Notes under the pieces: model-generated
Databases searched by the model: none
What the model was told of the DNA's origin: nothing
What the model saw: the letters and a program-made list of their open reading frames with translations, nothing else
In this document: one piece after another, positions 26,284-35,708 of the stretch
Numbering within the stretch: the stretch's first letter is position 1
Layout: each line of letters begins with the position of its first letter
Program-made: the position numbers and the translations under genes
Origin: Caldilineales bacterium
Lineage (GTDB): Bacteria; Chloroflexota; Anaerolineae; J102
Length of the DNA stretch: 64,000 nt
Direction of reading: 5' to 3'
NCBI GenBank assembly: GCA_019695115.1
Contig: JAIBAP010000009.1
Coordinates: 1-64,000 of the forward strand

Positions 26284-26735
26284 TGTGGTGCCTCCTGGTG
26301 ATGTGAGTATCAGAAGACGTTCGACTACCTCCAAGAGCTATTATCGCGAAAACCTGAGATTCTGCCTGACAGCGATCATTCCGCACCCTATTAACCATCT
26401 CACAGGACGCTAACAATGTCGGCGCCGACGCAAGTAGCGTAGTAGGCAGGGCGAGAAGCAGTTGTTGCTCCCTTCAGACAGTGAGCAATCGTTAGTCATC
26501 TGTTAGGGAACTGTTAGACGATGTTCAAGCATTGATTTCGTCATCGTGCGACACTGCATGTACATGGTTTCCTCGCGCTCGATCCCTGGTCTATGGCCTC
26601 GAATCGAGATATACTTATTCTGCTGTCGAATGACCGAAACAATCCCGTTGAAATGCGCGCAGTGCGAGGGATGGATGCCATCTCCTTGATCTGATTTGCG
26701 CATCGACTCTCATGCCCAGCAGCTGAGACATAACC
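26284..26735. other. Divergent intergenic region between the Ubl operon and the ATPase/winged-helix gene
   Basis: 452 bases without a credible gene. It holds the three-heptamer direct repeat at 26489-26517 and an oppositely oriented GCTAACA at 26409-26415. On the minus strand TTGTTA, 16 bases, TTAATA is a weak promoter for the PH-domain gene; on the plus strand TATACT at 26610-26615 could be a -10 for the ATPase gene. Confidence 0.5.
26489..26517 (+). promoter_or_regulatory. Candidate operator: three heptamers at 11-bp spacing
   Basis: TCGTTAG at 26489, CTGTTAG at 26500 and CTGTTAG at 26511, each separated by four bases. Heptamers with 4-bp spacers, one helical turn apart, are the classic binding pattern of OmpR/PhoB/SARP-type winged-helix activators. 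The adjacent gene at 26736 encodes such a C-terminal domain. Confidence 0.6.
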
Positions 26736-28211
26736 ATGATCGAACTCAACTTCCCCGATGCGGTTCGTCACGAAAAGGACTTCTTCGGCCGTCGCAAAGA
26801 GCGCGGACGGATCGAGGGCGCGTTGCTTTCGGAATCGAGTCGCCTGGCGTTTGTCACCGGCGAACGAAGAATCGGCAAGACATCCTTCCAGAATGTCACG
26901 ACAAGTGTAGTAATCGCTCGCAAAATGGACAGAAAATACATAGCGATGGATATGCCCTCGCCTCCGGCGATCCGGTCGTTTGAAGACTATGCTCGCGAAC
27001 TGCTCGTGGGTCTGAGCAGTCTGGTAGGCAGAAGCCGCCACGAAACCGGGCTTTATGATGGCCAGGGCCGCTTTTCGGCCACCTCGGTGGGTGAGACCAT
27101 CGAGGCAACTCGGCGCGTCCTCACTGGCCTCACCAACGTGAACATCGTCGTGGTCATCGATGAATTCGACGACCACTTGCGCAGTTGCCGCGCATTGCAC
27201 GAAAGGGATGACATCCTGGGCTTCAACAAATACCTGGTGGAGAAGCGTCCGACTGAACCGAATGTCTCTATCGCACTCTACCCAAGCCTGACGCGCCTGC
27301 CTGAGAAAGACGAAGACCTTTTCGGTTCGCTCTTGATCTCCAAGGGCGAAGTTGCCGAACTGACGCCACTTTCTGATAGCGAAACCGAGGAGATGATCGG
27401 CGGGTTGCTCAAGGACGAGGCAGGGATGACCACGGAAGCGATGGAGCTTTTCTATCGTCTTTCCGGCGGGCATCCCTACGTTGCCAAGTTGCTACTCACC
27501 CACCTGTTGCCAGGCTACCCCCGACTGAAAGCGCACGTTCAAATCACACGTACGCTGGTGGAAGATGCGATCCAGCCGGCGGCATCTGATCTGAATCCGC
27601 GCACCGCCCTGGCAGATATTTGGAAAAAGCATTTCAACCGGGCAGAAAAGCAAATCATGCTGCTCCTGGCCGAACGTGATGCCGGCCTCACCAGCTCGGA
27701 ATCGCTGAGGCTATCTCCGGAACAACGCAAGGGCGTGAGAGTGCTGGCCCAACGCGGCTATTTGAACCGCGAGCGCGACGAGTCGTGCAACCTGCGCATC
27801 GAATTCTGGAGATATTGGCTACGCGAGTGGGAAGATTTCGAGATAGAACGCAAAGATCTCGATCTTGACAGCATAATTGAGCGCTTGTCCCCACCTTATA
27901 CGGAGTCCCAACCGGATATCGTCGTCGACCAACGTAAAGGCATTGTTTTCATAAAGGAACAGGCGGTTCATACGACGGCGCAACAATTCCGCGCTCTTGT
28001 CTGTCTTTCGCGTCGTTGCGGCGACTTGGTCTCGTATGACGAGTTGATCGAGGAAGTCTGGATAGAGGATGACGCCGACGGCGTTGCACTTGGCGCAGTG
28101 AACATGCTCATCAGCCGGTTGCGTGTGCTGTTGGAGGACAGCGATAAAACACTCCTCGTGACCATCAGAGAACGCGGCGTTATTTTGCACAAGGCACTGC
28201 TGAAGCTATGA
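26736..28211 (+). CDS. P-loop ATPase with C-terminal OmpR-type winged-helix domain
   Basis: 491 residues. The N-terminal AAA/STAND-like ATPase has Walker A GERRIGKTS (42-50) and Walker B IVVVIDEFDD (Asp142, Glu143), followed by sensor-type helices. The last ~95 residues are a Trans_reg_C winged helix (AQQFRALVCLSRRCGDLVSYDELIEEVW, then MLISRLRVLL) like OmpR, PhoB and SARPs. There is no receiver domain, so ATP binding rather than phosphorylation would control DNA binding. It is divergent from the Ubl operon, with an 11-bp-spaced heptamer array between them, and 79 bases ahead of the large ATPase gene. I infer it is the local regulator. Confidence 0.78.
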   Translation: MIELNFPDAVRHEKDFFGRRKERGRIEGALLSESSRLAFVTGERRIGKTSFQNVTTSVVIARKMDRKYIAMDMPSPPAIRSFEDYARELLVGLSSLVGRSRHETGLYDGQGRFSATSVGETIEATRRVLTGLTNVNIVVVIDEFDDHLRSCRALHERDDILGFNKYLVEKRPTEPNVSIALYPSLTRLPEKDEDLFGSLLISKGEVAELTPLSDSETEEMIGGLLKDEAGMTTEAMELFYRLSGGHPYVAKLLLTHLLPGYPRLKAHVQITRTLVEDAIQPAASDLNPRTALADIWKKHFNRAEKQIMLLLAERDAGLTSSESLRLSPEQRKGVRVLAQRGYLNRERDESCNLRIEFWRYWLREWEDFEIERKDLDLDSIIERLSPPYTESQPDIVVDQRKGIVFIKEQAVHTTAQQFRALVCLSRRCGDLVSYDELIEEVWIEDDADGVALGAVNMLISRLRVLLEDSDKTLLVTIRERGVILHKALLKL

Positions 28212-28290
28212 GACAATCCCCACACTGTTATGCACTTCATCGGCGTGGCTGAAATGCCAAATCAGACTTGGATTGATCGGTGTTGCACCC

Positions 28291-31200
28291 ATGGACCAAC
28301 TTGATTTTGCAGCTCTACAACGCATCCGCGAAGCAGTTGCACAGATCGATATGACAGACCTGGTGGGTGTTTGGGGCGCCGCCGCGAGCGAACAGTTGCT
28401 ATTCATCTACAACGCCGAACGGACGCCCGATGTGGCAGCGTTGCCGGGCCAGCCCATCACCCTGAAGGCGCTGGCAGATCACGACCCATCCCGGTTCGAC
28501 GGCCTGCTGGTGGGAATCCCTGCCATCGAGTTGGTGCGACCCAACCCCCTTACCAAAGGGCCTCGCTTCTACCCTTTGGAGCGATTGATGGCTGATTTGG
28601 GGCAACAATCCCTCCTGCATCGCAATCTATATCGGCTGGCTCAGACGCTCCTTGCTTGGGCCCCTGGATTGTCCGAAGATAGCGTCCGTCACAATCGGTT
28701 TCAGAGGAAGGCCCTGCAACTGGCGTTGCCATACCTGGTAGAGGAGCACGGCGCCGACGAGCTGGTCGCGATTGCACCGGGCAAGGCTCTCGAGGCATTC
28801 ATCGACGGCCAGCAGGGTTGCTGGCTACGCGCGGGCGATGATCTTCGTCTTCTGTCGACGTTAGGCCCCGAAGATTGGATTGTCGCCTTGGAGGAACTCG
28901 ACTGGCTGAGCGCGGCCATTACCCTGGAGAGCGGGCGCTTTGTTCCCCTTCGCCGGGCTTTTCTTCCGACCAGCCAGAACACAGTTCTGAAAAGGACGCG
29001 CGCGGCGCTGGCAAAGCGGTTCAGCACCCTCGCTGCCGCATCGTCCCAGGCCCATCTTGCGGCCTATCAGCTCATGGTAGAGTACTGGTTGGACGACGAG
29101 GATGCAGAAGATCTGGTCGCGATCTTCCCTCACATCGATTTCACCCGCTTTGCCGAAAGCGGCGACGCTTTGCGGGTCTATCGCTCGTTGAAGGGATTCG
29201 CCAACGACACGACAGCGGGACCCAATTGGGATTTCGCGGCGTTATCGAACACTACCCTGCCAGACGTCTACCAAAGCTATGGTTTTGCTCTCATTCCTTT
29301 GCACAGAATCCCTGGGCTGAGCATAAATCGAGCGCAAGCAGCTGATTTGGGGCCGCTCCTGCGGCAAGCCAACCATGACACCGCCCTTGCTCAGACGATG
29401 CTCATGCTCGCTCATGACATGGTGGAATCTCGAAGCGCCGAGACTATCGGGGCGCCGGCTGAGATCGTGTCGGATCTGGCCCAGCGCGCCTGGATTTTCA
29501 TCAGCCTGGGCGACCCCTGGCTCTGGCGACACGGGCGCTATGGGCAACTTCTCGACAGCGCCGCCGCCATCCTCAAAAACGCGCTGCTCTATCAAGCCAA
29601 GACGACTGACGAAGTCGAGCGCGACTACCATCTGGCCTTGATCGATTGGTATTGCTCCGGAGAGGGAGAAAACATCGAGGATCGACTCCGGCGCATGGGC
29701 GAGAAACTGCGCGCTTTTCAGCATAAGGCCCGCGAGTCGAGCCGTTCTACTCAGGCGCGTATCGAGACGGCGCAGAGGCTACTCGAGATCGAACGAGTAG
29801 TTCTCTATCCAGACGCCGGCTCCCAACTGGATCAGGGCAGTGCAGCCGGTACTCAGCCGGCTCTGACCCCTGACACACGCGGCTACTTGCGGAATCGGGC
29901 AGCGAGTTGGACCCACTCGATTCTATCCCCTTCTCCGGTTTTCCAACGACACTGGCGCGAACTGATGCACACACGCCAGAAGCGCCAGGACGAGCAGATG
30001 TTCGAACCGCATGTCGATACCCTGGAAGGCAAATTCCATGAGATCAAGGCCGCTTTGGAGGCTCTGCGTCGTCGCTTTTATGCTCCCCCCCAGGAACTGG
30101 CCATCTTGCGCTTCGTGGCCGAGCGCGAGATCAAGGAGGTGTCGCTGTACTTGGAGAAAGTCGCCAGGCCGAAACTGAGGATCGTGGCCCTCAATCCCTA
30201 CCTGGAACGAGATCAAGAGATTGCGCTGGAGTGCGAACTGACCAATCAGAGCCGATCCAAAGTTTCTGACGTGGAGCTTGTCCTGCTCAATCCTGGCGCT
30301 GACTTCGAACTACTCAGCGATCGTGCCTTTTCATTTGTGGAGTTATCTCCTAATGTGCCCCAGCGATTCACTTATCGCCTGCGGGTGCTCAAATCCGATG
30401 AGATCAGCTTCCATTTTCAGTATGGCTACGCCGGATTACAAGGCCATGAAGACATCGAGATTCGAGCGACTGTGCGCACGCCGGAGAACATTCCCTTTCG
30501 ACTTCTGCGGAATCCCTTCATCACCGGCGACATCATCACCGACCCTGAGCAGTTCTATGGCCGCGAAGCCGAAATGGAGCGGCTGTTGCGACATCTGGCC
30601 AGCAGCGGTCGCACCAACTTTCTATTGCAGGGGGCGCGACGCATGGGCAAGAGCTCCATGCTGGAGATGGTCGAGCAAGCGGTCAAACAACCCAAGCTGA
30701 GACGCCGATTCAATATCCCGGCCGACTGGGATGAATCTTTCGACCCCTACATCACCGTCAAACTCAGTTTCCAGGGCTTCAATCCCCAGGAAGATGCTTC
30801 TCATATCAGCAACTTCTTCCGCGAGCTGGTCGAGAGGACCACAAAGGTTTTGGCGCCCTCACGGTGTGAGCAAATTCTGAACGATTTTAGCGCTCAGTTG
30901 CAGACGAGCGATGCTCAACGCGCCGCTGAAAAGGCCCTCAACCACTTGTTGACGGAACAGCCACATAGGCGCGCACTCGTTCTGCTGGACGAGTATGACG
31001 AATTACTCAAACCCAAGATGGCTGATTTGGACGCGCCTCTGCGCTATGTCGTGCAGCATGTGCCGTCCCTGACGTGGATCATCGCCACCACGCGCCTGCT
31101 GGTCGAGCGCAGCAAATACTATGGTTCTCCCTGGTATAACGTCCTGAATCAAGTGCGTCTTGGCTGCTTATCACGAGAGGCTGCCAGAGATCTGATCATC

Positions 31201-31782
31201 GAGTCCAGCAAGCGCGTGGGTGTGGAATGGCGGGGCGACGCTATCGTTCACCTTCTGGACGAGACCGGACGTCATCCCTACCTCCTCCAGCTCTTTTGTT
31301 CGCAGGTGATCGATTATCTCAGCGCGAAGGGACAAAATTATGTCTATCCCGAATTGATCGCTGACTTGATCGACGAAATCATCACCGAGAGTACAACCCT
31401 CCATGTCTATCTGGAGCCGTCTTGGGGTGGGGATATATCCGGTGTTGGTCAACTGATCATGCTGATCTCAGAGTGGAATGAGACGCCTCTGACAAAAGAC
31501 AGACTGCGAGAGGAGGTGGAAAAATATCTTCATAAGCATTTTGGTCCGCAGGTGGATGCTACAGCGCTTGGCATCGAGCAAGAGCCACGTGTATGGTGGG
31601 AATTGGCGTGGGAAAACGGGCTAGCCGAGGTGGTTGAAATCCGCAACACCTTGCAACTCGATCCTGACTCGCGAACCTATGGTTTCACCGTGCCCATCTT
31701 CCGCCGGTGGCTACAACATAAGGATCATACCGAAGATATCTGGATGGCTGTGCGTCACAAGATTATGGCGGAGTTGCCCTGA
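28291..31782 (+). CDS. Large STAND-like P-loop ATPase with central beta-sandwich domain
   Basis: 1163 residues from the ATG at 28291 (an in-frame TTG lies at 28273). The first ~600 residues are helical and unrecognised. Residues ~625-735 look like an Ig-like beta-sandwich (LRIVALNPYLERDQEIALECELTN). The C-terminal ATPase begins at FYGREAEMERLLRHL with P-loop GARRMGKSS near residue 780 and Walker B ALVLLDEYDEL near 895, followed by a helical/winged-helix tail. STAND ATPases are signalling switches that oligomerise on binding a ligand. Its stop is only one base before the start of the membrane-complex operon, so it is almost certainly co-transcribed with it. Confidence 0.75.
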   Translation: MDQLDFAALQRIREAVAQIDMTDLVGVWGAAASEQLLFIYNAERTPDVAALPGQPITLKALADHDPSRFDGLLVGIPAIELVRPNPLTKGPRFYPLERLMADLGQQSLLHRNLYRLAQTLLAWAPGLSEDSVRHNRFQRKALQLALPYLVEEHGADELVAIAPGKALEAFIDGQQGCWLRAGDDLRLLSTLGPEDWIVALEELDWLSAAITLESGRFVPLRRAFLPTSQNTVLKRTRAALAKRFSTLAAASSQAHLAAYQLMVEYWLDDEDAEDLVAIFPHIDFTRFAESGDALRVYRSLKGFANDTTAGPNWDFAALSNTTLPDVYQSYGFALIPLHRIPGLSINRAQAADLGPLLRQANHDTALAQTMLMLAHDMVESRSAETIGAPAEIVSDLAQRAWIFISLGDPWLWRHGRYGQLLDSAAAILKNALLYQAKTTDEVERDYHLALIDWYCSGEGENIEDRLRRMGEKLRAFQHKARESSRSTQARIETAQRLLEIERVVLYPDAGSQLDQGSAAGTQPALTPDTRGYLRNRAASWTHSILSPSPVFQRHWRELMHTRQKRQDEQMFEPHVDTLEGKFHEIKAALEALRRRFYAPPQELAILRFVAEREIKEVSLYLEKVARPKLRIVALNPYLERDQEIALECELTNQSRSKVSDVELVLLNPGADFELLSDRAFSFVELSPNVPQRFTYRLRVLKSDEISFHFQYGYAGLQGHEDIEIRATVRTPENIPFRLLRNPFITGDIITDPEQFYGREAEMERLLRHLASSGRTNFLLQGARRMGKSSMLEMVEQAVKQPKLRRRFNIPADWDESFDPYITVKLSFQGFNPQEDASHISNFFRELVERTTKVLAPSRCEQILNDFSAQLQTSDAQRAAEKALNHLLTEQPHRRALVLLDEYDELLKPKMADLDAPLRYVVQHVPSLTWIIATTRLLVERSKYYGSPWYNVLNQVRLGCLSREAARDLIIESSKRVGVEWRGDAIVHLLDETGRHPYLLQLFCSQVIDYLSAKGQNYVYPELIADLIDEIITESTTLHVYLEPSWGGDISGVGQLIMLISEWNETPLTKDRLREEVEKYLHKHFGPQVDATALGIEQEPRVWWELAWENGLAEVVEIRNTLQLDPDSRTYGFTVPIFRRWLQHKDHTEDIWMAVRHKIMAELP

Positions 31783-31783
31783 A

Positions 31784-33952
31784 ATGGTTGCAACACATAG
31801 CCTTAGCGTCCTCGCCTTGCTCGTGCTCGCGCTCTGTCTGGGCGGCGCTTTTGCCGGCATCGTGGTCGGGCACTTACGCAGCCGTTTGGGCACGCGGCTG
31901 GCCCTCCTCTCTGCGCTGGCTGCAAGTATGGTCACTATCGTGAGCGCCCTGGCGTTCTGGCAGCAGCCTATGTCAGCGGGCCTGCCTATCGCCACCTTGG
32001 TGACAGGCGCACCCGGCGCCTTTCCGCCCATTGTCGTCGAACTCTTCATCGATCGCCTGGCCATCTTCTTTCTGCTTGTAACCAATCTGCTGGCCATTGC
32101 CGTTACGATCTATTCGTTGGCCTGGCTGGAAGGGGCATGGAAACCTCATCGCATCGCCGGAATCTACAATGTTTTCCTTCTAGCCGTCATCACGCTGCTG
32201 GTGGTCAACAGCGTCTACCTCTTTCTGCTCGCCCTCGAATCGGTGACTCTCAGTTTCGGTTATCTTGTCCTGTATCGACACAACCGCCTGGTCGAGAAAC
32301 CAACGGTAGAGATCGATGCCAGAGAAATGGTAGACGCCGGCCTCGCTTACAAAACCTATTTGATCTTCAGTCACACCGGCGCCATCCTTAGCATGGCGGC
32401 GCTGCTGGCATTGGCGCTCTTGGCCGGGAAAGACGGATTCGATTTCGACACCCTGCGCGCTTCTGGCTTCGAGCAGTCTTCGCAGATGGCGAGTCTGATC
32501 TTCCTGTTGGCTGTGGCTGGCTTCGGTATCAAAGGTGGTTTTGTGGGCGCTCACCCATGGGTGCCCATGGTGCACCCCTATTCGCCAACGACGACCCATG
32601 CCCTGACTCTCGGCTTTGTGATCAAAACCGTCTCTTTCTACATGTTGATCCGCGTCTGTTTCCAATTCCTGGCGCCGATTCAAATGTGGTGGGGCTGGCT
32701 ACTCTTGATCGTGGCCGGCGCCACTGGGTTGATCGGTGTGTTCTATGCCCTCTGCAGCCGCGACTTGAAGGTGGCCCTGGCCAACCATAGCGTCGAGAAC
32801 ATCGGCATCATGCTTGCCGGCATCGGCATTGCCCTGGTGATGGTAGCATCTGCGTTCCAAAGAGATGGCAAAACACCGGCTTTGGCCTTAGCTGTGGCGC
32901 AGGTGGGTCTTGTCGCCAGCTTCTACCACATGCTCAACCACGGCGTCTTCAAGGGATTGCTCTATCTCTGCACGGGCGCAATCGAACACCGCACCGGCAC
33001 GGTGAGTATGGAGCGTTTAGGAGGGCTCATCACCGCCATGCCGTGGACAGCCACAGCTTTCCTGGTCGGAGCCATTGCAATCAGTGGTTTCCCGCCCTTC
33101 AATGGTTTCATCAGTGAGTGGCTGACGCTACAAGCGTTACTGGCCGGCCTGGATTATAGTCCTGCCAATATCATTCCCCCCTTGCTGCCGCTGGCGATCG
33201 TGGCAACTTTGCTGGCGCTGGGCCTGGCCTTTGCCTTGACGGCCTTCGCTTTCGTGAAAATCGCCGGCGAGACCGTGCTCGGCGCGCCGCGCGATCCAAC
33301 CACCGCGGCCAGAGCCAGCCAAGGCGACGGATCCTGGCTCATGCGCGGTGTGGCGCTGTCGCTGGCCATTTGCTGTTTGATGCTGGGCATAGTGCCGGGC
33401 CTGATCATCCAGCCGCTTGCCCTCCTCGCCCAAGATCTGCTACCACCAGGCCAACAGGTCTTCGAGAAAGGATGGACGACCATCACGCTGCAAATGCCAC
33501 AGCCAAGAGACCATGTGATCGGGCTGAACCTGGGGCCGGTGATGTTGCTGGCCATCGGGCCGCTGGCGCTGGCCATCCTGCTGGCGAGACGCAACCGACG
33601 AGCATCCCGTACGAGTGTCTGGACTGGCGGCACAATCTATCAGCCCGAACGGATGCAGATCACAGGCGGCGCCTTCTCTTTTCTGGTCTGGAGCAGGCTC
33701 GGCCGTCGCCAGACGCCGGACGAGACATTCCAGTCAGTCCAGGAAAGCAACGTCCCTTGGCGAATCGTTTTGTCGGCCGGCTACTATATCCCCGATCATT
33801 TCCGGCGCTTCTTTGCCGCCGGGGTTGCAGCCCTGCTAGCCAACGCGGGTCGTTTGGGCGATCGCGTCCAGGGCGGCGATATTCGCTGGTATCTGGTTTA
33901 TCTCTTCCTTGCCTTTCTGACCATGCTTGCGCTTTCGGGCGCCAGCAGGTGA
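31784..33952 (+). CDS. Proton-antiporter-like membrane subunit, HyfB/NuoL-type
   Basis: 722 residues with about 16 transmembrane helices. The Proton_antipo_M core is evident (GIKGGFVGAHPWVPMVHPYSPT, LKVALANHSVENIGIML, FYHMLNHGVFKGLLYLCTGAI), with the conserved Lys and Glu of ion-translocating subunits. Closest to hydrogenase-4 component B. It is the first subunit of a six-gene energy-converting-hydrogenase-related (Ehr) complex. The start is one base after the STAND-like gene; the stop overlaps the next start in a TGATG arrangement, showing coupling. Confidence 0.88.
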   Translation: MVATHSLSVLALLVLALCLGGAFAGIVVGHLRSRLGTRLALLSALAASMVTIVSALAFWQQPMSAGLPIATLVTGAPGAFPPIVVELFIDRLAIFFLLVTNLLAIAVTIYSLAWLEGAWKPHRIAGIYNVFLLAVITLLVVNSVYLFLLALESVTLSFGYLVLYRHNRLVEKPTVEIDAREMVDAGLAYKTYLIFSHTGAILSMAALLALALLAGKDGFDFDTLRASGFEQSSQMASLIFLLAVAGFGIKGGFVGAHPWVPMVHPYSPTTTHALTLGFVIKTVSFYMLIRVCFQFLAPIQMWWGWLLLIVAGATGLIGVFYALCSRDLKVALANHSVENIGIMLAGIGIALVMVASAFQRDGKTPALALAVAQVGLVASFYHMLNHGVFKGLLYLCTGAIEHRTGTVSMERLGGLITAMPWTATAFLVGAIAISGFPPFNGFISEWLTLQALLAGLDYSPANIIPPLLPLAIVATLLALGLAFALTAFAFVKIAGETVLGAPRDPTTAARASQGDGSWLMRGVALSLAICCLMLGIVPGLIIQPLALLAQDLLPPGQQVFEKGWTTITLQMPQPRDHVIGLNLGPVMLLAIGPLALAILLARRNRRASRTSVWTGGTIYQPERMQITGGAFSFLVWSRLGRRQTPDETFQSVQESNVPWRIVLSAGYYIPDHFRRFFAAGVAALLANAGRLGDRVQGGDIRWYLVYLFLAFLTMLALSGASR

Positions 33953-34923
33953 TGGACATGACATTAGACAGCCTGCTGTTCGCCTCGTTGCAAGGGATCA
34001 TCCTGCTGGCCCTGGCGCCATTCACGGTTGGCGTGTTGTACTGGGTCAAAGCCCGTTTGCAACGACGGCAAGGCCCTTCGATCTGGCAGCCGTACCGTGA
34101 CTTGCGCAAATTGCTCCGCCAACGGCCGACAGCGCCGATCGGCAGCTCTTGGGTCTTCGAGGCGGCGCCGGTTGTAGCCTTCGCCTGTTATGGGACATTG
34201 GGCTTCTTGGCGCCGCTGTTTCTCTTGTCAAACGTCGAAGGCGCCCCGCGCACTGACGACCTCCTTCTCATCATCGCCCTGCTCGGCCTGGCCCGCTTGG
34301 CAGTGGGCTTGGGCGGCATGGCAGCCGGCGCACCTTTCGGCAATTTGGGCAGTGCGCGCGAGATGTTCCTCCACGTCCTGGCAGAACCAATACTGGTCTT
34401 GGTGACAATCACCCTTGTGCTAACCTGGCACACGACCAATCTCGCATTATTACTGGGTCGAGAATCGCAGTCTCTGGCCGCAGTCTACCGCAATCCCGCC
34501 CTGTTGCTCCTATTCCCGACGCTTGCTCTGACCATCGTCATCGAAGCTGGACGACTGCCGTTCGACAATCCTGGCGCCCATCTGGAACTGACTATGTTCG
34601 GCAAAGCCATCCACCTGGAATACGCCGGGGCACAACTGGCCTTGCTGGAATGGGCGGAATGGGCACGGTTGGCGTTTCTGTTCACGCTTCTGATCAATCT
34701 CCTGGCGCCCTGGTCACTGGCCACGACGCAGCAAAGTGGGTGGCTTATCGTTCTCGCTGCCGTTACTTATCCTGTCAAGCTATGCCTACTGGCCGGAGCT
34801 ATCGCAGTCTGGGAATCCGTGCAAATCAAGATTCGCCTCTGGGCCTTGATTCCTTCTGCTTTTGTGGCTTTGGCGATGGCGCTGCTTGCGGTCCTGCTTG
34901 TCGTCATTCAGCAACACATCTGA
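33952..34923 (+). CDS. HyfC/NuoH-like membrane subunit
   Basis: 323 residues, about 8 transmembrane helices. Signature features of the NuoH/HyfC family: RRQGPSIWQPYRDLRKLLR on the cytoplasmic side, and EAGRLPFDNPGAHLELTM, whose glutamates line the quinone/ion channel region. This subunit joins the peripheral arm to the membrane arm. The start overlaps the previous stop (TGATG). Confidence 0.9.
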   Translation: MDMTLDSLLFASLQGIILLALAPFTVGVLYWVKARLQRRQGPSIWQPYRDLRKLLRQRPTAPIGSSWVFEAAPVVAFACYGTLGFLAPLFLLSNVEGAPRTDDLLLIIALLGLARLAVGLGGMAAGAPFGNLGSAREMFLHVLAEPILVLVTITLVLTWHTTNLALLLGRESQSLAAVYRNPALLLLFPTLALTIVIEAGRLPFDNPGAHLELTMFGKAIHLEYAGAQLALLEWAEWARLAFLFTLLINLLAPWSLATTQQSGWLIVLAAVTYPVKLCLLAGAIAVWESVQIKIRLWALIPSAFVALAMALLAVLLVVIQQHI

Positions 34924-34933
34924 GAGAAGAACG

Positions 34934-35701
34934 ATGCAAGGCATCATCGACATCCTAGCCGTTGTCATGGCGGTGTGCGCGATAGGCATTGTCTCAGTAG
35001 GAGCCATCCGGCGTATGATCTGGTTCTATCAGGTGCAGTCGGTGATTCTAGCTTTTTTGACCGTGCTGGCTGGCTTGCCGCTGGGCCAATCGGATGGTAG
35101 AACGCTCACTGGCTTGATCTGGCGACTTGCTTTCGCTATCTCGATCCCAGGCTTTCTCGCTTACACCATCGAGCCACTCCTTGTTCAAGCCACCGTGCAG
35201 CCTGAAATGCATTGGGGAGCGCGCATTATCAGCATCTTGCGTATAAGCCGCAAGCACCGCTTCGAGACAACGCAGCGGCGGGAGGAGGCCTTGGTCGTAT
35301 GGCTGGAGCAGGGGCTATCCTCTACACGACAAGTTGCTTCTGCCATCTTCAGCCTGCTTTTGACAGCCATGGCCTCATGGGCAGCCCTCAAGCTGATCCC
35401 AAATGAGCAGAAACACATGGCGCCTTTAGCGATCTCCCTGGCCTTATTGATGCTTGGCATTCTTGCCATGATCAGTCGAGAGGATCTCATTTCACAGATA
35501 ATCGGTCTTTTGGTCATGGACCACGGTCTTTTCTTGGGAACAGTAGTTGTCTTGAGTCATTCCAATTTGATACCATTCTTTGTTTTTAGTCTCTTTCTAT
35601 ACATATTGATCACACTTATCATCATAATAGTGATATTGCCGGAATTGCATAACGAATCAGAATCAATAAAAGTCGAAGAACAGAGTGTTTTGAAGGGATA
35701 A
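34934..35701 (+). CDS. HyfE-like membrane subunit (NuoK-related)
   Basis: 255 residues with six or seven transmembrane helices. The N-terminal part (VGAIRRMIWFYQVQSVILAFL) and the later NuoK-like helices (MISREDLISQIIGLLVMDHGLFLG) match hydrogenase-4 component E. The cytoplasmic loop KHRFETTQRREEALVVWLEQG is longer than in typical NuoK. The ATG at 34934 was chosen at the start of the first helix. Confidence 0.8.
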   Translation: MQGIIDILAVVMAVCAIGIVSVGAIRRMIWFYQVQSVILAFLTVLAGLPLGQSDGRTLTGLIWRLAFAISIPGFLAYTIEPLLVQATVQPEMHWGARIISILRISRKHRFETTQRREEALVVWLEQGLSSTRQVASAIFSLLLTAMASWAALKLIPNEQKHMAPLAISLALLMLGILAMISREDLISQIIGLLVMDHGLFLGTVVVLSHSNLIPFFVFSLFLYILITLIIIIVILPELHNESESIKVEEQSVLKG

Positions 35702-35708
35702 ATATGCC

